Assembly (NCBI GenBank): GCA_035578175.1
Contig: JAQMRL010000022.1
Span: 2,976,001 to 3,040,000, forward strand
Length of the DNA stretch: 64,000 nucleotides
Origin: Catonia carolina
Taxonomy: Eukaryota > Arthropoda > Insecta > Hemiptera > Achilidae
Direction of reading: 5' to 3'
The notes below the pieces were generated by a model that made no database searches, had not been told where the DNA came from, and saw nothing but the letters and a program-made list of their open reading frames with translations. Positions 13,290 to 25,147 of this stretch are shown here, one piece after another; position 1 is the first letter of the stretch, and every line of letters starts with the position of its first letter. Both the position numbers and the translations under genes were made by a program.

Positions 13290-14395
13290 AGGTGCTTTAG
13301 AAGATTTAAGACTGAATTTCAATCTTGTATTTAAATGTAGTCATTAGAAGGGTTAAAGTTTTGGTTCCAGGGAGTGAAACTGGTCTGGGACAGAATGATC
13401 AAATTCCCTAACTACAAAATATTCAAGGAGTCTTTTGAAGAAATAAAATTTTATTAATATAAAGGAGATTGTTAAAATAAAAAAAGGTATGACTAAATGT
13501 AAAAATAATATCAATCGTAATGAAATGTTAGAATGTAATTGGATTGTTCCTTCGTTCTTGTGACTCCGAAAACTATCTTTAAAGTTTACGTTCAATCTAT
13601 TTAAACGATGGTATACATGATGTGCATACGTTAATAGAGATAAACTTAATATGCACACAAATCCTTTGAATTATAAACAGCTTTTAAAATCAAATTAAAA
13701 ATAAATTACACGTAAAACACTCAATCATCTTCTTATCATTAATTTATAAAACAAATTAATAAAATTATTATGAAAATTATATCGTCTTAAATAGTTTAAT
13801 AACTTGTACGTTCCAAGTTGTATAGCTTTATTGATTTTATTAATTAGTTTTCTATATAAATGATGCAAAGGGTGGTATGGCACTTAATGAAGTGTGGTAA
13901 TTAAGATTTTACACTGACGAGAAAAGTCAGTTTCCGTAACAAAGGAAGTAATTTGCGCATATAAGCTAAAACGTTCCTAAGCACTTTTTTCAAACTACGT
14001 TAAAGTGAACGTTTTAATACAATAACCTATATACGGTAAACTTATATGATCAACTATAATCTAATGCAGGTACATGTTATCTCGACTATAAAATTAATGT
14101 ATTTAATTTATTTTACAACGAAAATAGTAAAGCTGGCTCTTTGGAATCAATACTATAGAAAATATTTTTAAATTAGTAACTTGAAAATTAAGTACTTTTT
14201 TCCTTATGGCTATAAATAAAAAATAATAATAAGAAATTTTTAAATTATTATATTTTCGATGGCCACAAGAAAATATTCTACAAAGTAGATAAGTTTTATT
14301 GCAATGACAAATTCATTCAGGAATTTAGAACTTATGATGAACAGTATTACTACTACGAAAATAAAATATTTTTGTAAATTACTTTTATTCTTAGT
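13290..14395. other. A+T-rich non-coding DNA
   Basis: No supported gene. The minus-strand frames here (13353-13658 and 14240-14506) are hydrophobic chance frames typical of A+T-rich DNA. Confidence 0.4.
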
Positions 14396-15022
14396 CTTAA
14401 GTTGACAGTTTCGACAAAGAAGACAAAGATAATGGCATTCAGGAGGAAGGAGCCAGTGAGAAGCAAAATTGTTATAGATAATAATATTTTGGAACAGATA
14501 TCCCACTTTCAGTATCTAGGTTGCAACATTACATACCAACAGGATAAAGATGCTTACAATAAGATGCACCGATTTCAGCAAATATGCGGAACTATTTACC
14601 GCACTTTAAAAAATAGCACCAGCAAAAACACGAGGGTGAGATTTTATAAAACATTAGCAGTGCCGACCCTACTCTATGGCAGTGAAACTTGGGTGCTATC
14701 AAAGCGAGTGGAGAGTAGATTGCAAGTATCTGAAAAAAATTTTTTCGACATACGTATGGATGTAGTAGAGAAGGTCGTTATAGGAATACTGAGATAAGGA
14801 AAGAACTCAACATCTTCACTATAAACAACATGGTATCCCAGAACAGAATGTAGTGGTTAGAGCATGTAAACAGAATGCGGGAGGATAGGATACTTAAGCA
14901 GATACTGGGCTATAAGCCGGAAGGCAGGAGAGAACGAGGACGCCCGAGAAAGAGATGGGGAGATTTGAGAGATTTGGAACAGGCAGAGATGCCTAATCCT
15001 TGAAAGGCAGAAGAAGAAGAAG
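14396..15022 (+). pseudogene. Non-LTR retrotransposon reverse transcriptase, C-terminal third
   Basis: Residues in order: KTKIMAF, then FQYLGCNIT (the reverse transcriptase thumb-side YLG block), then LLYGSETWVLSKR (the conserved 'YGSE.W' block) and a linker. After a disrupted point near 14790 come HVNRMREDRILKQILGYKPE and GRPRKRWGDL. The open frame runs from 14402 to 14797; a stop then a frame change separates it from the GRPRKRW part. The copy ends with 'atgcctaatccttgaa' and (GAA)n at 15005-15021. The endonuclease and catalytic YxDD regions are absent, so it is a 5'-truncated insertion. It belongs to the insect group whose proteins are often annotated 'endonuclease-reverse transcriptase'; the exact clade is uncertain. 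Confidence 0.85.
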
Positions 15023-16884
15023 ACTTTTATTCTCTGTTTAAGCGAGTATAAGAACTTAAATGCTTTAACTTTTTGTTTTTTTCTTCTGAACGTCTGTCGT
15101 TTTTCAGAAATTCTCTTCATGCCTTTGCTGTGTTTCTTTTTTCATTCCTTTGTCCATTTACTTCCTCTTCTCACTGAGTTCAATCAGATTTGTGTTTTTT
15201 GATGTTGTGTCTGAATTTCTTCCGGACTATCCAAGTTGATTTCTGTGATTTTTTAGTTATATGAGGTCTTCTTCTCTTTCAGTCAACCATTTTGACTAAT
15301 TTTTGCTAGTGTTTGTAATGTCGAAGGTTTATTTTGTAATTCTGTTTTTGTTCATTCTGTTTAGTTACACTGTATCTACATCCAGATCGGATGTCAGTGA
15401 GTTCAGCGTTCTCAGCATTTTTATTCACAACACCTTCGTGTTCTCTGTATCATAATCATATATTGTTTATCGTCGGATTCTGGTTAAAACAGTAATTAAC
15501 CGAGGTCATACCGTGGTTAAAAACGTAGTTGTGCCTCTAATCGTAAATTAAGTATGAACCTTTGTTAAGTGACTGAGTTATATTTATTTAGTCTTGCAAA
15601 TAATCTTTGTTTTCTGTTTTATATGCTGTAAAATAAGCGTGACGTATGAGCATTCCACTCTTCTTAAATATTTTTGGACAACTTTAACCCACTGTACTTG
15701 TGTTATTCGACTGTCCTGGGAGTTTAGAATCTTGATTAGTATCCTCTTGGTTCCTCTCTTCTTCTTCATTTGGTTCTTCTTTTGTTTATACATAAAAAGG
15801 TATTCCTTTTTTACGCATCATGGTCAAACTTTCTCAAATCCGTTTTACTCTTGATTTAATAATAAATTATGATTAAAATACAAATGATTTTAAGATAAGA
15901 AAAGCGGAAGTTGTAAAACTAACCGTTATAAAATTAATGTCGTTTTTGTGGTCCTTATTAGGTTGAAAAAAGTAACAAATTTATAATTATCATTCGGCGG
16001 AATGTATTTGGACAGAACTAGTGATCAAAATGTTACCAGCTAAATGTTAAGACTTAACATACGTAAGCAAGTAACTTCAATAAATTCTTTTTTACAGAAA
16101 AGTCAACGTAAACCTCTTATCATGAAATTTTTGGAAGAGTACTTCATAATAGTGTTTAAATATGTTGCGTTTTGATATATTGCTTCTGATATAGAATACA
16201 CGCGATCTGTAAGACAAGTGTTTGGGCGGAATAAAAAGTAAATAATGTCAATAAACTAAACACAACGGCAAATTGAGAAGTTGAGTTCGAGCTTTTAAAA
16301 CATTCACAAACATATCTAGTAATACCGATAAGATAAATTATATCAAACGAACGTACTTTCTGACAGTGACTTTTGTTTTAACCAAAATATTCTGAAAAAA
16401 ATCAGTAAAAAATTATTCTAGAAAATGAGATAAGTACTCTCACATCTACAGTTTTGTTCTCGTTGCTTGAAATTCATTCAAATTTTTTGGTATCCGTAAA
16501 AAGACAGTTCTTCTAAGTTAAGTACACTATTCACTTTTGAAGGTAATACTTCCTTAATAAAATTATTTTTTTTAAATACTAGGATGGCATAACTTTATAA
16601 ACAAATTAACCATTTGATTAATTGCAAAAAAAGATCTAACAGTCAGCTTAATACGATGGACCTTCACTGAAAACTTACCTACTGAAATTTTAATTTTTAC
16701 CGCATTTTTTACATTACATACATGAGGCGATGATACTACTCATTGTTGTATTCGTTAATAGATGAAAAAAATACCTTCAACTGTTCGTAACGAGTCATTT
16801 TTTTACTTTATCCTATTTAAAAAAATACTACAAAATTTGTAACATTTTGGCACAATTAGCAGTTATAATGGCAATAGTGTTATT
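15023..16884. other. Non-coding DNA downstream of a retrotransposon fragment
   Basis: 15030-15560 is T-rich on the plus strand and may hold more decayed retrotransposon sequence, but I could not read a convincing frame. The hydrophobic plus-strand frame at 15594-15854 and its minus-strand shadow are not convincing genes. The remainder is featureless. Confidence 0.35.
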
Positions 16885-17335
16885 AAACTTTTTGTTGTCA
16901 CTTTTGTGAGGAAGTCATCCAGTAGCAGTCCCTCAAGATCATTCAGAAAATATCTCTATTTCCATTGGCTTTTCAGTCTTCTAGGTGGATTGTGTGGTAG
17001 TTGAGAAATGGGCAGTGATTGAATTTGTGGGTTTGTATGACAGCATAATTTTCAGTGAAAGTTTCTTAATTGTTTCGTGTACTGTTCTTTGATATTAATG
17101 TTTAGTGTTTTGTTACTAACGTATATTGGACAGCCTGTTATGGTACATAAAGTTTTGTTTTGAAATATCTGAGTATGTTTCAAGTTAGATTATTTTAGCT
17201 AAACCGTAGATTACTGAACCGTAGGTACAAATAAGATGAATAATACTCATAACTTCTTGTAATAGTTTAGTTTATGAGAAATCTGAGGATAAGATTTATG
17301 AGATATTTGATTATGATTATTTATAGGTTTGAAGA
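16885..17335 (-). pseudogene. Jockey-like retrotransposon reverse transcriptase C-terminus, decayed
   Basis: On the minus strand one frame reads LNYYKKL, then (after a one-base shift) HLICTYGSVIYGLAK. It continues to FMYHNRLSN, RTVHETIKKLS and HFSTTTQST. These match the order of the jockey-clade C-terminal region: LYKTLIRPILTYG-like, N..LR-like, R-rich YVSN, and T..ETI..LS followed by a polar tail. At least five stops and one frameshift are present. It is distinct from the GRPRKRW-type reverse transcriptases elsewhere in the window and may relate to the RNase H relic at 37330-38080. Confidence 0.65.
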
Positions 17336-18635
17336 TGATGCTAAAAAAAATGTTTAATCACGAGTTTAAGAGATTGAAGTCGGGTGCAATTCTGTCTTCT
17401 GCCTATTGTCAGTATTATTTCACTGTGGATTTTTTTGGATAAACAACACTCTACATACACTCAGATGGCAAAATTCTACCCCAATTTATCATAACACAAA
17501 AGAAATTAATGAAACAAAATAACATTTATTATTCCACTCTAACGTTATTTTGAAAACTGGCTTTTAGGTTTAGTGAGACTGATCGGGATAGGTTTAGGTT
17601 CAAACATGATAGTTTAGACTCAGGATGAACATGATTTCCAGATATTCATAATATCAATGAATATTAAATTCATATTATGAATTTAAAGCTATTTATATAC
17701 AAAAAGGTACGATTACAAAAATATGGAAATTATTTGATGCAGTAGGCTACTATTCGTAAATTTATCAAATTTTTTAGTGTCAATATTGCAGAATGCTCAT
17801 TTTCTAAGAGTGTAAGTTATTCACATAGGTTAAGAAACAAAACTAAATCCCATGAACTTTCGACACAAGCATACTTCAACCAAAATTACCTTGAAGTAAA
17901 TGAAAAGTCTAAAAATAATTATATATATTATAAATTTAGTTTATGGTAAAACGAATTATTAGGCTACATAAATACAAGAATTTACTTGTTATTAATCTTC
18001 AGTTTCTGTTTAAATTTACAGCAATCCAGTCGTAAAAACCATGACTTTTGGGATAAACTTTAAATCGATCCGTCCTGCTTTCGAATGTCTCTTTAGAATA
18101 GTTATTTGTTTTAATTCAAGGGTAGAAGAAGTTTCGTATATTATGGAATATAGTACAGACACATAAAGACAGAAAGAGATGCTGTGATAGAGACAAGAGT
18201 GGAAGAGTTGAAAGGTTACATTTTAGATAGTAAGTTTTCCACTCTCATTCCACTCTCCTTCTATCTGAATAACAAGACAACACACAACACACACAATAGT
18301 GGAGAATCTCCTTAACTAGTTGGCTTCCGTCCAGACTCTTGCTTCTAGTATAAATTACAGATCGGGTCAACAGTGACACCTCGCTTAGACGCCTCCAACT
18401 CTAGAATTCATCAGTCTTACACCAAATAAACCATGCAGAAATTATTTCTTGTATTATAAAATAAATAAACAGTTCGGAACTTGAACCAAGAATCGTAAAA
18501 ATAAATTTTTGATAAATAAATATTATTCAAAACCACATTTCACCTTTTATAAAAACTCTCACTAACTACTGTTTTAGAATACGTATTAAGATGAGGTAGT
18601 AAGATTGTGTTATTAATATTATTTTAGAGAACAGT
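17336..18635. other. A+T-rich non-coding DNA
   Basis: No gene recognised. A modestly G+C-richer patch lies at about 18120-18400, without a repeat match inside the window. Confidence 0.4.
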
Positions 18636-18646
18636 ACCTTCCCTGT

Positions 18647-19036
18647 GTGCCCGTGACAGACAGGTGAAGTATCAAATTATTTACACTAAATCTGTTTGTT
18701 GCAGAGCTAAAATAAATAGTTCTGTTTCTTATCACATGGTCAGCCAATTAAATTACTGAATCATTTAAGAACAGAAGAGGTAGAGGTGTAAATACACTAA
18801 TCAGAGTTATCACCTCTGAAAGTTATGAATTTTATTATACAGCCAGACCCTGCGGTAAATGAAGTGAAGATGTCATTTGCAGAGTGGAAAATTTGTGCTT
18901 TTCAGAGAACCCGGCATGATAATAAGCGTACTTTTCCACTCAGTGAGGAAGGCGAAGGTAAACCACCTCACTCCTTGTTTTTACTTAGTAAAACCTTTAG
19001 ATATTCAAACCAGCCTTTCGGCTGATGACCTAAACA
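18647..19036 (+). mobile_element. Family A SINE-like element, full-length copy A2
   Basis: A 390-bp element flanked by a perfect 11-bp direct repeat ACCTTCCCTGT (18636-18646 and 19037-19047). The start resembles GTGCCCGTGACAGACAGG and the end is GGCTGATGACCTAAACA. This copy sets the family's length and ends. Overlapping frames (18825-19025 and 18877-19110) come from the shared MNFIIQPDP frame and a shifted one. The head is not tRNA-like. It is either a SINE with an unrecognised head or the 3' part of a LINE. Confidence 0.85.
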
Positions 19037-19354
19037 ACCTTCCCTGTAGCTTTCCTGTATGTTTGGTAATAGACATCACTTTAAACGATCGTTTCATAAG
19101 TTGGGAATAAAAATCGATAATCGCCTTTTCTACAAGGAAGATATACATGCAAAAAAAGATCACGGCAAAGGACAAGTGCCAACGAACAGTTGGAGTAAAC
19201 TACTTTAAGAAATGATATCTACAAATAACTTAAAATGACCCGGGTGAAAAATGAAATTCATCTCTTCCTCACAAAAACGATACATTTTTTTCTATTTAGA
19301 AACCATCACAATCGTAAGTATTACAACTAGCAGAACTTATGGTAATGAACATAC

Positions 19355-19440
19355 TGTGACAATATCTAAAAGGAAAGTGTTGGTTCCAGAACTCTTTAGT
19401 AGGACTGAGAATTTAAAAATGTTAATGTAAATAATAAGAG
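19355..19440 (+). repeat. Dispersed repeat D, copy 1
   Basis: Contains ACTGTGACAATAT, then AAAAGGAAAG, then GAATTTAAAAATGTTAATGT, followed by AAATAATAAGAGT. The same order occurs at 63098-63175. At both places repeat E lies downstream on the same strand, so D and E are probably two conserved parts of one element. Confidence 0.55.
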
Positions 19441-20199
19441 TTGATAGTAGTGTTATTTATAAGAAATGGTTAAAAAAGTAGTGTATAAATGGTTAGGTGT
19501 AGTATATGATTGGCGTCGTTTTCATCTCTACCATCGTCATTGTCATCTCCAACTTCAACTCTTTGTGTTTCGGGATGTTGATTCACAGTTTATCAAGTTT
19601 GATTTTGTATAGATATATATATATATATTTTTTTTGTTTCTTCACAGTTTGGCCTTTTTCAAACACACTACTGAGTGTCGTTTGTGTTTTAATTCTAAGG
19701 ACATTACTCAGATTTTCTCATATTTGCTTAAAGTTATTGTATTTATTAACTGATTGCAAAAGAAAACTATACTGTTACAAAAAAAAGGTGTAGAATAGGC
19801 CTATTTTTGTGACTGCTAGCTACCTGAAAGGAATCAGTGTATCTATTAATATAATTGGCTCATTTGCAACCTTCTTTTCAATCCTAATGTGTTTACTTCT
19901 AGAATCCGCCAGAAAAACTTCATATTTTTAGTATTATGTAAAAATCTTTGTTCTCATAATTTCCATTAGCTTTGGAATATAAGTGCAGACCAATTTGTTT
20001 AGTTAGTTAGTCTTGATGTGTCATTCAGTGAGCGAATTATTGTGTAGTTGAAGCCAATTGGATACTGTGTAACAGTTACGTTTGTTAAGAAGGTCCATCG
20101 TACCGAAAACATCGGTATACTATGATTGGTTGTGAGTAGTATTTACTTAAATTTAGTACAAAATAATCGAATGACTAATTAATTTCATTTAACGTCATT
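19441..20199. other. Region between repeats D and E, no gene
   Basis: Probably the interior of the D/E element. A 95-residue frame (19506-19793) is very hydrophobic with a (TA)n stretch and does not resemble a family; I treat it as a chance frame. Confidence 0.35.
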
Positions 20200-20385
20200 A
20201 ATTTATAATTTATTGTCAGGATCTTGACTGTAGTAATTGTCATTTATTAGTAGATTTAAGTAAGAGTATTATATGTAATTTAGTTTGTAATATGTACTTG
20301 TAATTTAAAACATTAGTTTGTTATTTATTTACTTTACCCAGATCCCAAAACGGACCTCAGCAATGTGTCACAATACTTTATGTCC
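20200..20385 (+). repeat. Dispersed repeat E, copy 2
   Basis: Ends with CCCAAAACGGACCTCAGCAA and TGTCACAATACTT, preceded by the A+T-rich block 'ttagtagatttaag' and 'cttgtaatttaaaac'. It aligns with 63740-63905 and, in reverse, 10075-10290. Confidence 0.6.
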
Positions 20386-20837
20386 TTTTTTCATTTTCAA
20401 CAAAACAATCACACAGTGACAAATCCTCGACAATTTTTTCTTATATTCCTATTCCTGTTCCAGCATTTCTCTAATGTCCTTTGCGGATTTTTTGGTAAAT
20501 TTGACTGTGACAATGTTCGTACCTTTGGATTTTTGTAAATAATTAATATTTTGAATGAAAAAAGTGTTATTAATTGTTATATAATATAATACGTGTCACT
20601 GTATAATATAATTGTTTCTTATTGAAGTCGCATGATGTACGATAGAATTTCGTACGTAGTAGTAAATAATTGTAAAAAAATCTTGAGAAGCTTGTTTATC
20701 AAAGCTCCGAACATCCAAATTGGCATAATTAGGTAGTGGTAACAATTAAGTTTTTGTTTAAAAACTGTAATCTGATTTGGAGTAGAGCGTACAATGTCTT
20801 TAATCTGTGGTTATACGAAATAATTATAAAAATTTTG

Positions 20838-20899
20838 TGTTACAATAAGTAGTGTAAATGTAGTGTTACAATAAGTAGTGTAAATGTAGTGTTACAATA
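20838..20899. repeat. 26-bp tandem repeat, about 2.4 units
   Basis: The unit TGTTACAATAAGTAGTGTAA plus ATGTAG occurs twice without change (from 20838 and 20864), followed by a partial third unit (20890). It is a simple replication-slippage product. Confidence 0.8.
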
Positions 20900-20924
20900 A
20901 TACAATAAGAATTTGGTACAATGT

Positions 20925-21171
20925 ACGCCTCTGTGGTGCAGCAGTAGAATACTACAGGTCCAAGATTTAAAGGGTGAGTGAACTGGTAATAAACTACCAT
21001 TAATATTCTATTTTTTTAATATGGTATGGGAACTCAAAGTGTTAAATCTCCGTAACAATAAAAAATGTTCGATAACAGAAACATCAATATGGCCGTCTCC
21101 GTAGCTAGTGGTAGCGCACGAGCCTACAAAGTGGAGGTCCCGAGTTCGATCATAACCCACTATAGTCGCTA
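20925..21171 (+). repeat. Two tRNA-like SINE heads in tandem orientation
   Basis: The first (20930-20990) reads CGCCTCTGTGGTGCAGCAGT. The second (21091-21160) reads CCGTAGCTAGTGGTAGCGCA and has the B-box-like GAGTTCGATCA. The second continues into 'agtcgctaataa', the SINE2 body, and is cut off where family B copy B2 begins (~21172). Neither has a matching acceptor stem, so neither is a tRNA gene. Confidence 0.55.
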
Positions 21172-21993
21172 ATAAAATAATGAACAATATAATCTAATAT
21201 TAGTAATAAAACATTAGAAATAAACAAAAAACATAACCTTATTTAATCATGAGTGAATGACGCAAAATGAAAATCAACCTCAGTTTGGCAAATAAGGAAA
21301 ATAACTCTTTATGCTAAACTAAGCTCTGTAGAGAAAATTCTCCTATAAACTTGAATATACACTTTTGTCGTAAAATGTATACTACTGTAAGGCTGAAATC
21401 TTAAAAAATCGATTTTTACGCAATTTTCGTGAAAAAAACAAAAAATCGCTAATTATAGCTAAACTAAGCGTTATACAAAAAAATGTTTACAATAAAAGTT
21501 GTAGGATTTTAAATTCCCTACAACTGTTACTTAAATATTTTTACGCTACAATGCATATTAAAGCCGCAATCTTAAAAAAAACCAATTGTTTACGGGAAAA
21601 CAGCTTCCCCAAGCATTTCAGCAGAGATGGCACCTACCCTATCCTATAGAGCATAAAGAATGTAGTAAATTTGGCGATTTAAAAAATATTGTAGGCGCCG
21701 TTTTTGAGAAAATCACAAAAAAGCGAAAAATGACACGAATAAACTACTACTTCCGGTGGACCGATTTTCATGAAAATTTTAGTGTCGGGTCCTCTAGTAG
21801 TACCTAACTTAAGTTTCAAGTTCGTACGATGTTTCGTTCTTGAGATATTTTGTTCACACACACATACAAATCACTACACACATGTTGGGTTTAGGGGGTC
21901 TGAAAGTGTGTAGACTTGCTGAAAACTTGATTTCAAAAAATTGACATGAAAATAATACTTTCCTTCTTACATATTCATATTGGCAAGCGAAAG
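21172..21993 (+). repeat. Family B repeat, copy B2 (5'-truncated)
   Basis: Begins at AATGAACAATATAA of the family consensus and runs through both internal duplicated units and the CACCTACCCTATCCTATAGA block to CATATTGGCAAGCGAAAGT. It lacks the first ~40 bp. The frames 21586-21807 and 21679-21861 are repeat-internal and not genes. Confidence 0.75.
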
Positions 21994-22744
21994 TAAAAAA
22001 ATCGCTCAAGAAACTTAAAAAAAAATACATTAATTAAAAATAAAATAGAACGACTTTAGTTTTCGTTCACAGTTATTTAAGTTATTGCAAGACATATTTC
22101 CAGATTTTTATAAGTTTCTGATCTATTTATTAATGGCAGTATGTGCATTTTGGAGAAGTGTCAATGAATGCTGTTTCTTTTGGCGTCTAACAGTTTATAG
22201 CCTATATAAACGTTTTATCAAAAGAAGTTTAGTAAAAACTTTAAGAAATATTAAGTGCATAACACTGCCAATAATTTTAAAAATTATATACATTTTTACA
22301 TCAACAACCAAGAAATATATTGCATAAAACTATTTACATTTATTACATCGAAGCAGTCTAGGTACTGCATCTTATTTGTGACTTTTTATCTGAAAAAGTT
22401 TGAATATCAAAATGCAAGGGAGCGCACATTCAACTTTCAGAGCTTATTGTGTATTATATTCGTAAGAGAGTTCTAAATTATTAACGTACACATATATCAA
22501 AATATTTTATAAAAGTTTAAAGTAATATTAAACTACTAATAAATTATTGAGTAGAGAAATCACTCTTACATATTTTATTTTTCTTAGATGTTTTTTTTAA
22601 AGAGCTGTATCATTTTATTTCTTAGTAAGTTATATGATATAGATATCAAGTATGAATGGATTTACACAAAAATCTTATGATAAGTTTGTTAATATTACAT
22701 CAAGAGTAATTTTTAAATTTAAGTTTTTCAGGAAAAATAATAAC
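21994..22744. other. A+T-rich non-coding DNA
   Basis: Overlapping short frames at 22085-22476 look superficially coding but have no recognisable domain. No repeats were recognised. Confidence 0.35.
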
Positions 22745-22875
22745 ACTTAAACTACGCTGCAAAGCGGGAGGTCCCAGGTTCAATTCCTGATCAGGGTATG
22801 AAAAATTATCACGTTAAAACCACCGTTTCTCAGCTCATAACAGTCGCTAATAACGAAGATGTTGTTACGACTTTA
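22745..22875 (+). mobile_element. tRNA-derived SINE2, head-truncated
   Basis: It has a perfect B box GGTTCAATTCC (22778-22788), followed by the SINE2 body AACAGTCGCTAATAACGAAG and TTACGACTTTAA. Only the 3' half of the tRNA-like head is present. Confidence 0.65.
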
Positions 22876-23172
22876 AGGAAAACTAAAAAATAATAATTAA
22901 AACAAAATAAAATAGGTAGTTGTTTCATAATAGCCAGTTTTAATGTATTACTTCCAACGGAAATATAGGGTAATAATAAAAAATTTTCTACCGAAGTAAT
23001 GATGAAATTTACAATATCCTTTTTACGTTCTGTGTAGTATTGTAACTTTCCCATTCCTACACCCAAAGGTTCGTATTTTCATTTATAATATACATATTAT
23101 TTAACGCGTAAAAGAAGTTTACAAGATCTTTATTTATCAATATTTTACTTACGGTGAGGTCAGGTTTTTTAT

Positions 23173-23523
23173 GTTTAGGTCATTAGCTGAAAGGCTGGTT
23201 TGAACCTCCAGAGGCTTTACTAAGTAAAACGAGGCGTATAAACGTTAAACCACAATTACAATTGCCTTCATCACTGGGTGGAAAAGTGTGCTTATCAGCG
23301 TGCCAAGCCCTCTGAACAACATCTACTTTACACCCTGCAAATAACACCTTCACGTAATTCACCACAGGGTCTAGCTGTATAATAAAAATCATTGCTCTCA
23401 GAGGAGATAACTGTGACTAGTGTCTTTTAAATGTCTACCTCTTCTGTTCTTAAATAATTCAGTCATACAATTGACTGATCATGTGAAAAGAAACAGAACT
23501 ATTTTTTGTAACCCTAGAATTAG
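23173..23523 (-). mobile_element. Family A SINE-like element, copy A3
   Basis: A minus-strand copy, lightly 5'-truncated. It is flanked by CAGGTTTTTTAT (23161-23172) and CAGGTGTTTTAT (23524-23535), a 12-bp direct repeat with one mismatch. The shared family frame is open here for 69 codons (23183-23392 minus), beginning MIFIIQLDPVVNYVK. Confidence 0.8.
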
Positions 23524-23764
23524 CAGGTGTTTTATAAGTCATCGATTACTTAAGTTTTTGGAGACTATACTATGGTAATAGCTGTATTTTTAGATCATTG
23601 GAACCTTCAGTTATTTCAGCTAAACAACAAAGATTACCACCGATTGAGTAACTTGATTTTTCGTTTTATTTTTACTAATTTATTTTTTATTAGCCTAACC
23701 GAATATTTTGTAAAAATATATCATACAATTATTTTTTTTAGAGTCCTGAATCAACAATGATGGT

Positions 23765-24145
23765 TTCAACTCGGTAAATCGCTCTCAATCTTGAACCAAC
23801 CTCAAAAGAATGTGTGAGCTCATGTTTGTTCAGTCTTTAATATTCTTTAATCATGAGTATTTCCTTCGTCTAGGTCTGCTGCTACCTTCAACTTTGGCCT
23901 CGAGAATAAGTCTATAAAGCTCACATTTAAGTATTACCTTTTCTTTCATTTGATTGTGCTCATTAACTTCCGGTTTACACCCATACGACGATTTAAAAAA
24001 ATCAATTTTGGTAACATGACCGATCCACAAAATCCGGTGAATCCTCCCAAATACTCACATCTGGAAAGCTTCTAAACAAATCATACACTGCAGACTCAAA
24101 GTTCATGTTTCCACAACACATAATTGGACATAATATATGCCTTGA
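23765..24145 (-). pseudogene. Non-LTR retrotransposon reverse transcriptase C-terminus
   Basis: One minus-strand frame runs without frameshift for about 120 codons. In order it has LCVVET.TLS (the LYGCETW block), LEAFQM (the RLEAFEMW block), RILWIGHVTK (the RISWTDHVTN block) and LYRLILEAKVEG. It ends with RPRRRKYS, then LKNIKD. It carries five in-frame stops, all TGA, four of them at positions where the family has tryptophan. The element is dead but has no indels in this part. It lies directly downstream of a different retrotransposon tail (24165-24420). Confidence 0.85.
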
Positions 24146-24164
24146 CATACAATTAAAAACTTCT

Positions 24165-24420
24165 TCTTCTTATCACAATCAAGGATTAGGATTCCACGTG
24201 TTTCTACTCACAACAGCGACAAACTTTTGAACTATTGCCATCTTTTACGTGGCCTCCTAACATCTCTCCTTCCCAACGGTCTGCATTGCAAAACACTGAG
24301 GGGGATCCTTCCCTCAGGCATTCTCTCACGTCCTCCCTCTGCCGATTTCGATATCTTCCCATTCAGGTTGTAAACCTCCAGTTCCGTTCTTATGTTCTCA
24401 TTAAAAACCGTTAAATACAA
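24165..24420 (-). pseudogene. Non-LTR retrotransposon reverse transcriptase C-terminus and GAA tail
   Basis: A minus-strand frame reads FNENIRTELEVYNLNGKI, then CRPLGRRDVRRPRKRWQ, then a stop. These are the NE...EL.I.N.N.KI and GRRDVGRPRKRW blocks that follow the reverse transcriptase domain. The 3' side has AATCCTTGATTG and a (GAA)n tail at 24162-24172. It is the same group as 8515-8725 and 14396-15022 but a separate, 5'-truncated insertion. Confidence 0.8.
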
Positions 24421-24955
24421 TATAAAAAAGAAAATATTATAACCAATATTGCTTACATAGTGATTATGCGTAAATTAAATACTTGAAAAACAATTCAATT
24501 AAAAAAAATTTGATTTTTCTGATGTATATTATTATGAGAAATAAATACATAACGGTTGAAAAGGTTAATGTTAACGCTAATTCACACTCTAATAATGTGT
24601 GTAATAAATCAAAGCGTTTTCTACATTTTTCTTGGTTATTCCGAATGAATAATTACTCAGCAACTTACCGTTACCACACAAATAACATCAAATGAAAAAG
24701 CAAGAACTGATCAGATCTGCAAATTGGTTTATTTATGAATAAAATATAAGTGATCAATAACACGTATTGATGTATTAACTCTGAATAATTAAATATGGTT
24801 TAGAGAAACCTCATTAAATGTTGATATTATCTACACTCTTGTATGTGACACATTGACCCATCCATAAAATCCATTACCAATTTACAATTCGTTGAATTAT
24901 ACAGAAATTTCACAGTACCCCTGATTAACGTTAAATTATTCCATTATTTTAAAAT
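24421..24955. other. Non-coding DNA
   Basis: A+T-rich, with no gene or repeat family recognised. The 70-residue frame at 24483-24695 has no family features. Confidence 0.4.
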
Positions 24956-25147
24956 ATAGTGTAAAAGACTCACGTGACTTTTTCCTGCTATTGGGAATAA
25001 TGAAAAAAATAACCTATGTTTAAGCATGAGTAAATATTTAAAATTTAAAAACATAACTTAATAATAATCATGAGTGAATGAGGATTAATGAAAATTAACC
25101 TCTGCTCGACTTGGAAATACGAAATTCACTAATTGAAGCTAAACTAA
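24956..25147 (+). repeat. Family B repeat copy B3, left part
   Basis: It matches the B 5' end (GACTCACGTGAC, TAAGCATGAGTAAAT, AATCATGAGTGAATGA, GAAGCTAAACTAA) and stops abruptly at 25147. The rest of the same copy resumes at 26360. Confidence 0.65.

Noticed and set aside
14240..14506. 88-residue minus-strand frame
   Set aside because: It overlaps the well-supported reverse transcriptase relic on the plus strand and has no family features.
19506..19793. 95-residue membrane-like frame
   Set aside because: Built around a (TA)n and T run inside a probable repeat interior, with no domain or conserved copy.
21091..21160. Possible tRNA gene
   Set aside because: Box-like motifs are present but there is no acceptor-stem pairing and no plausible anticodon arm; it continues into the SINE2 body.
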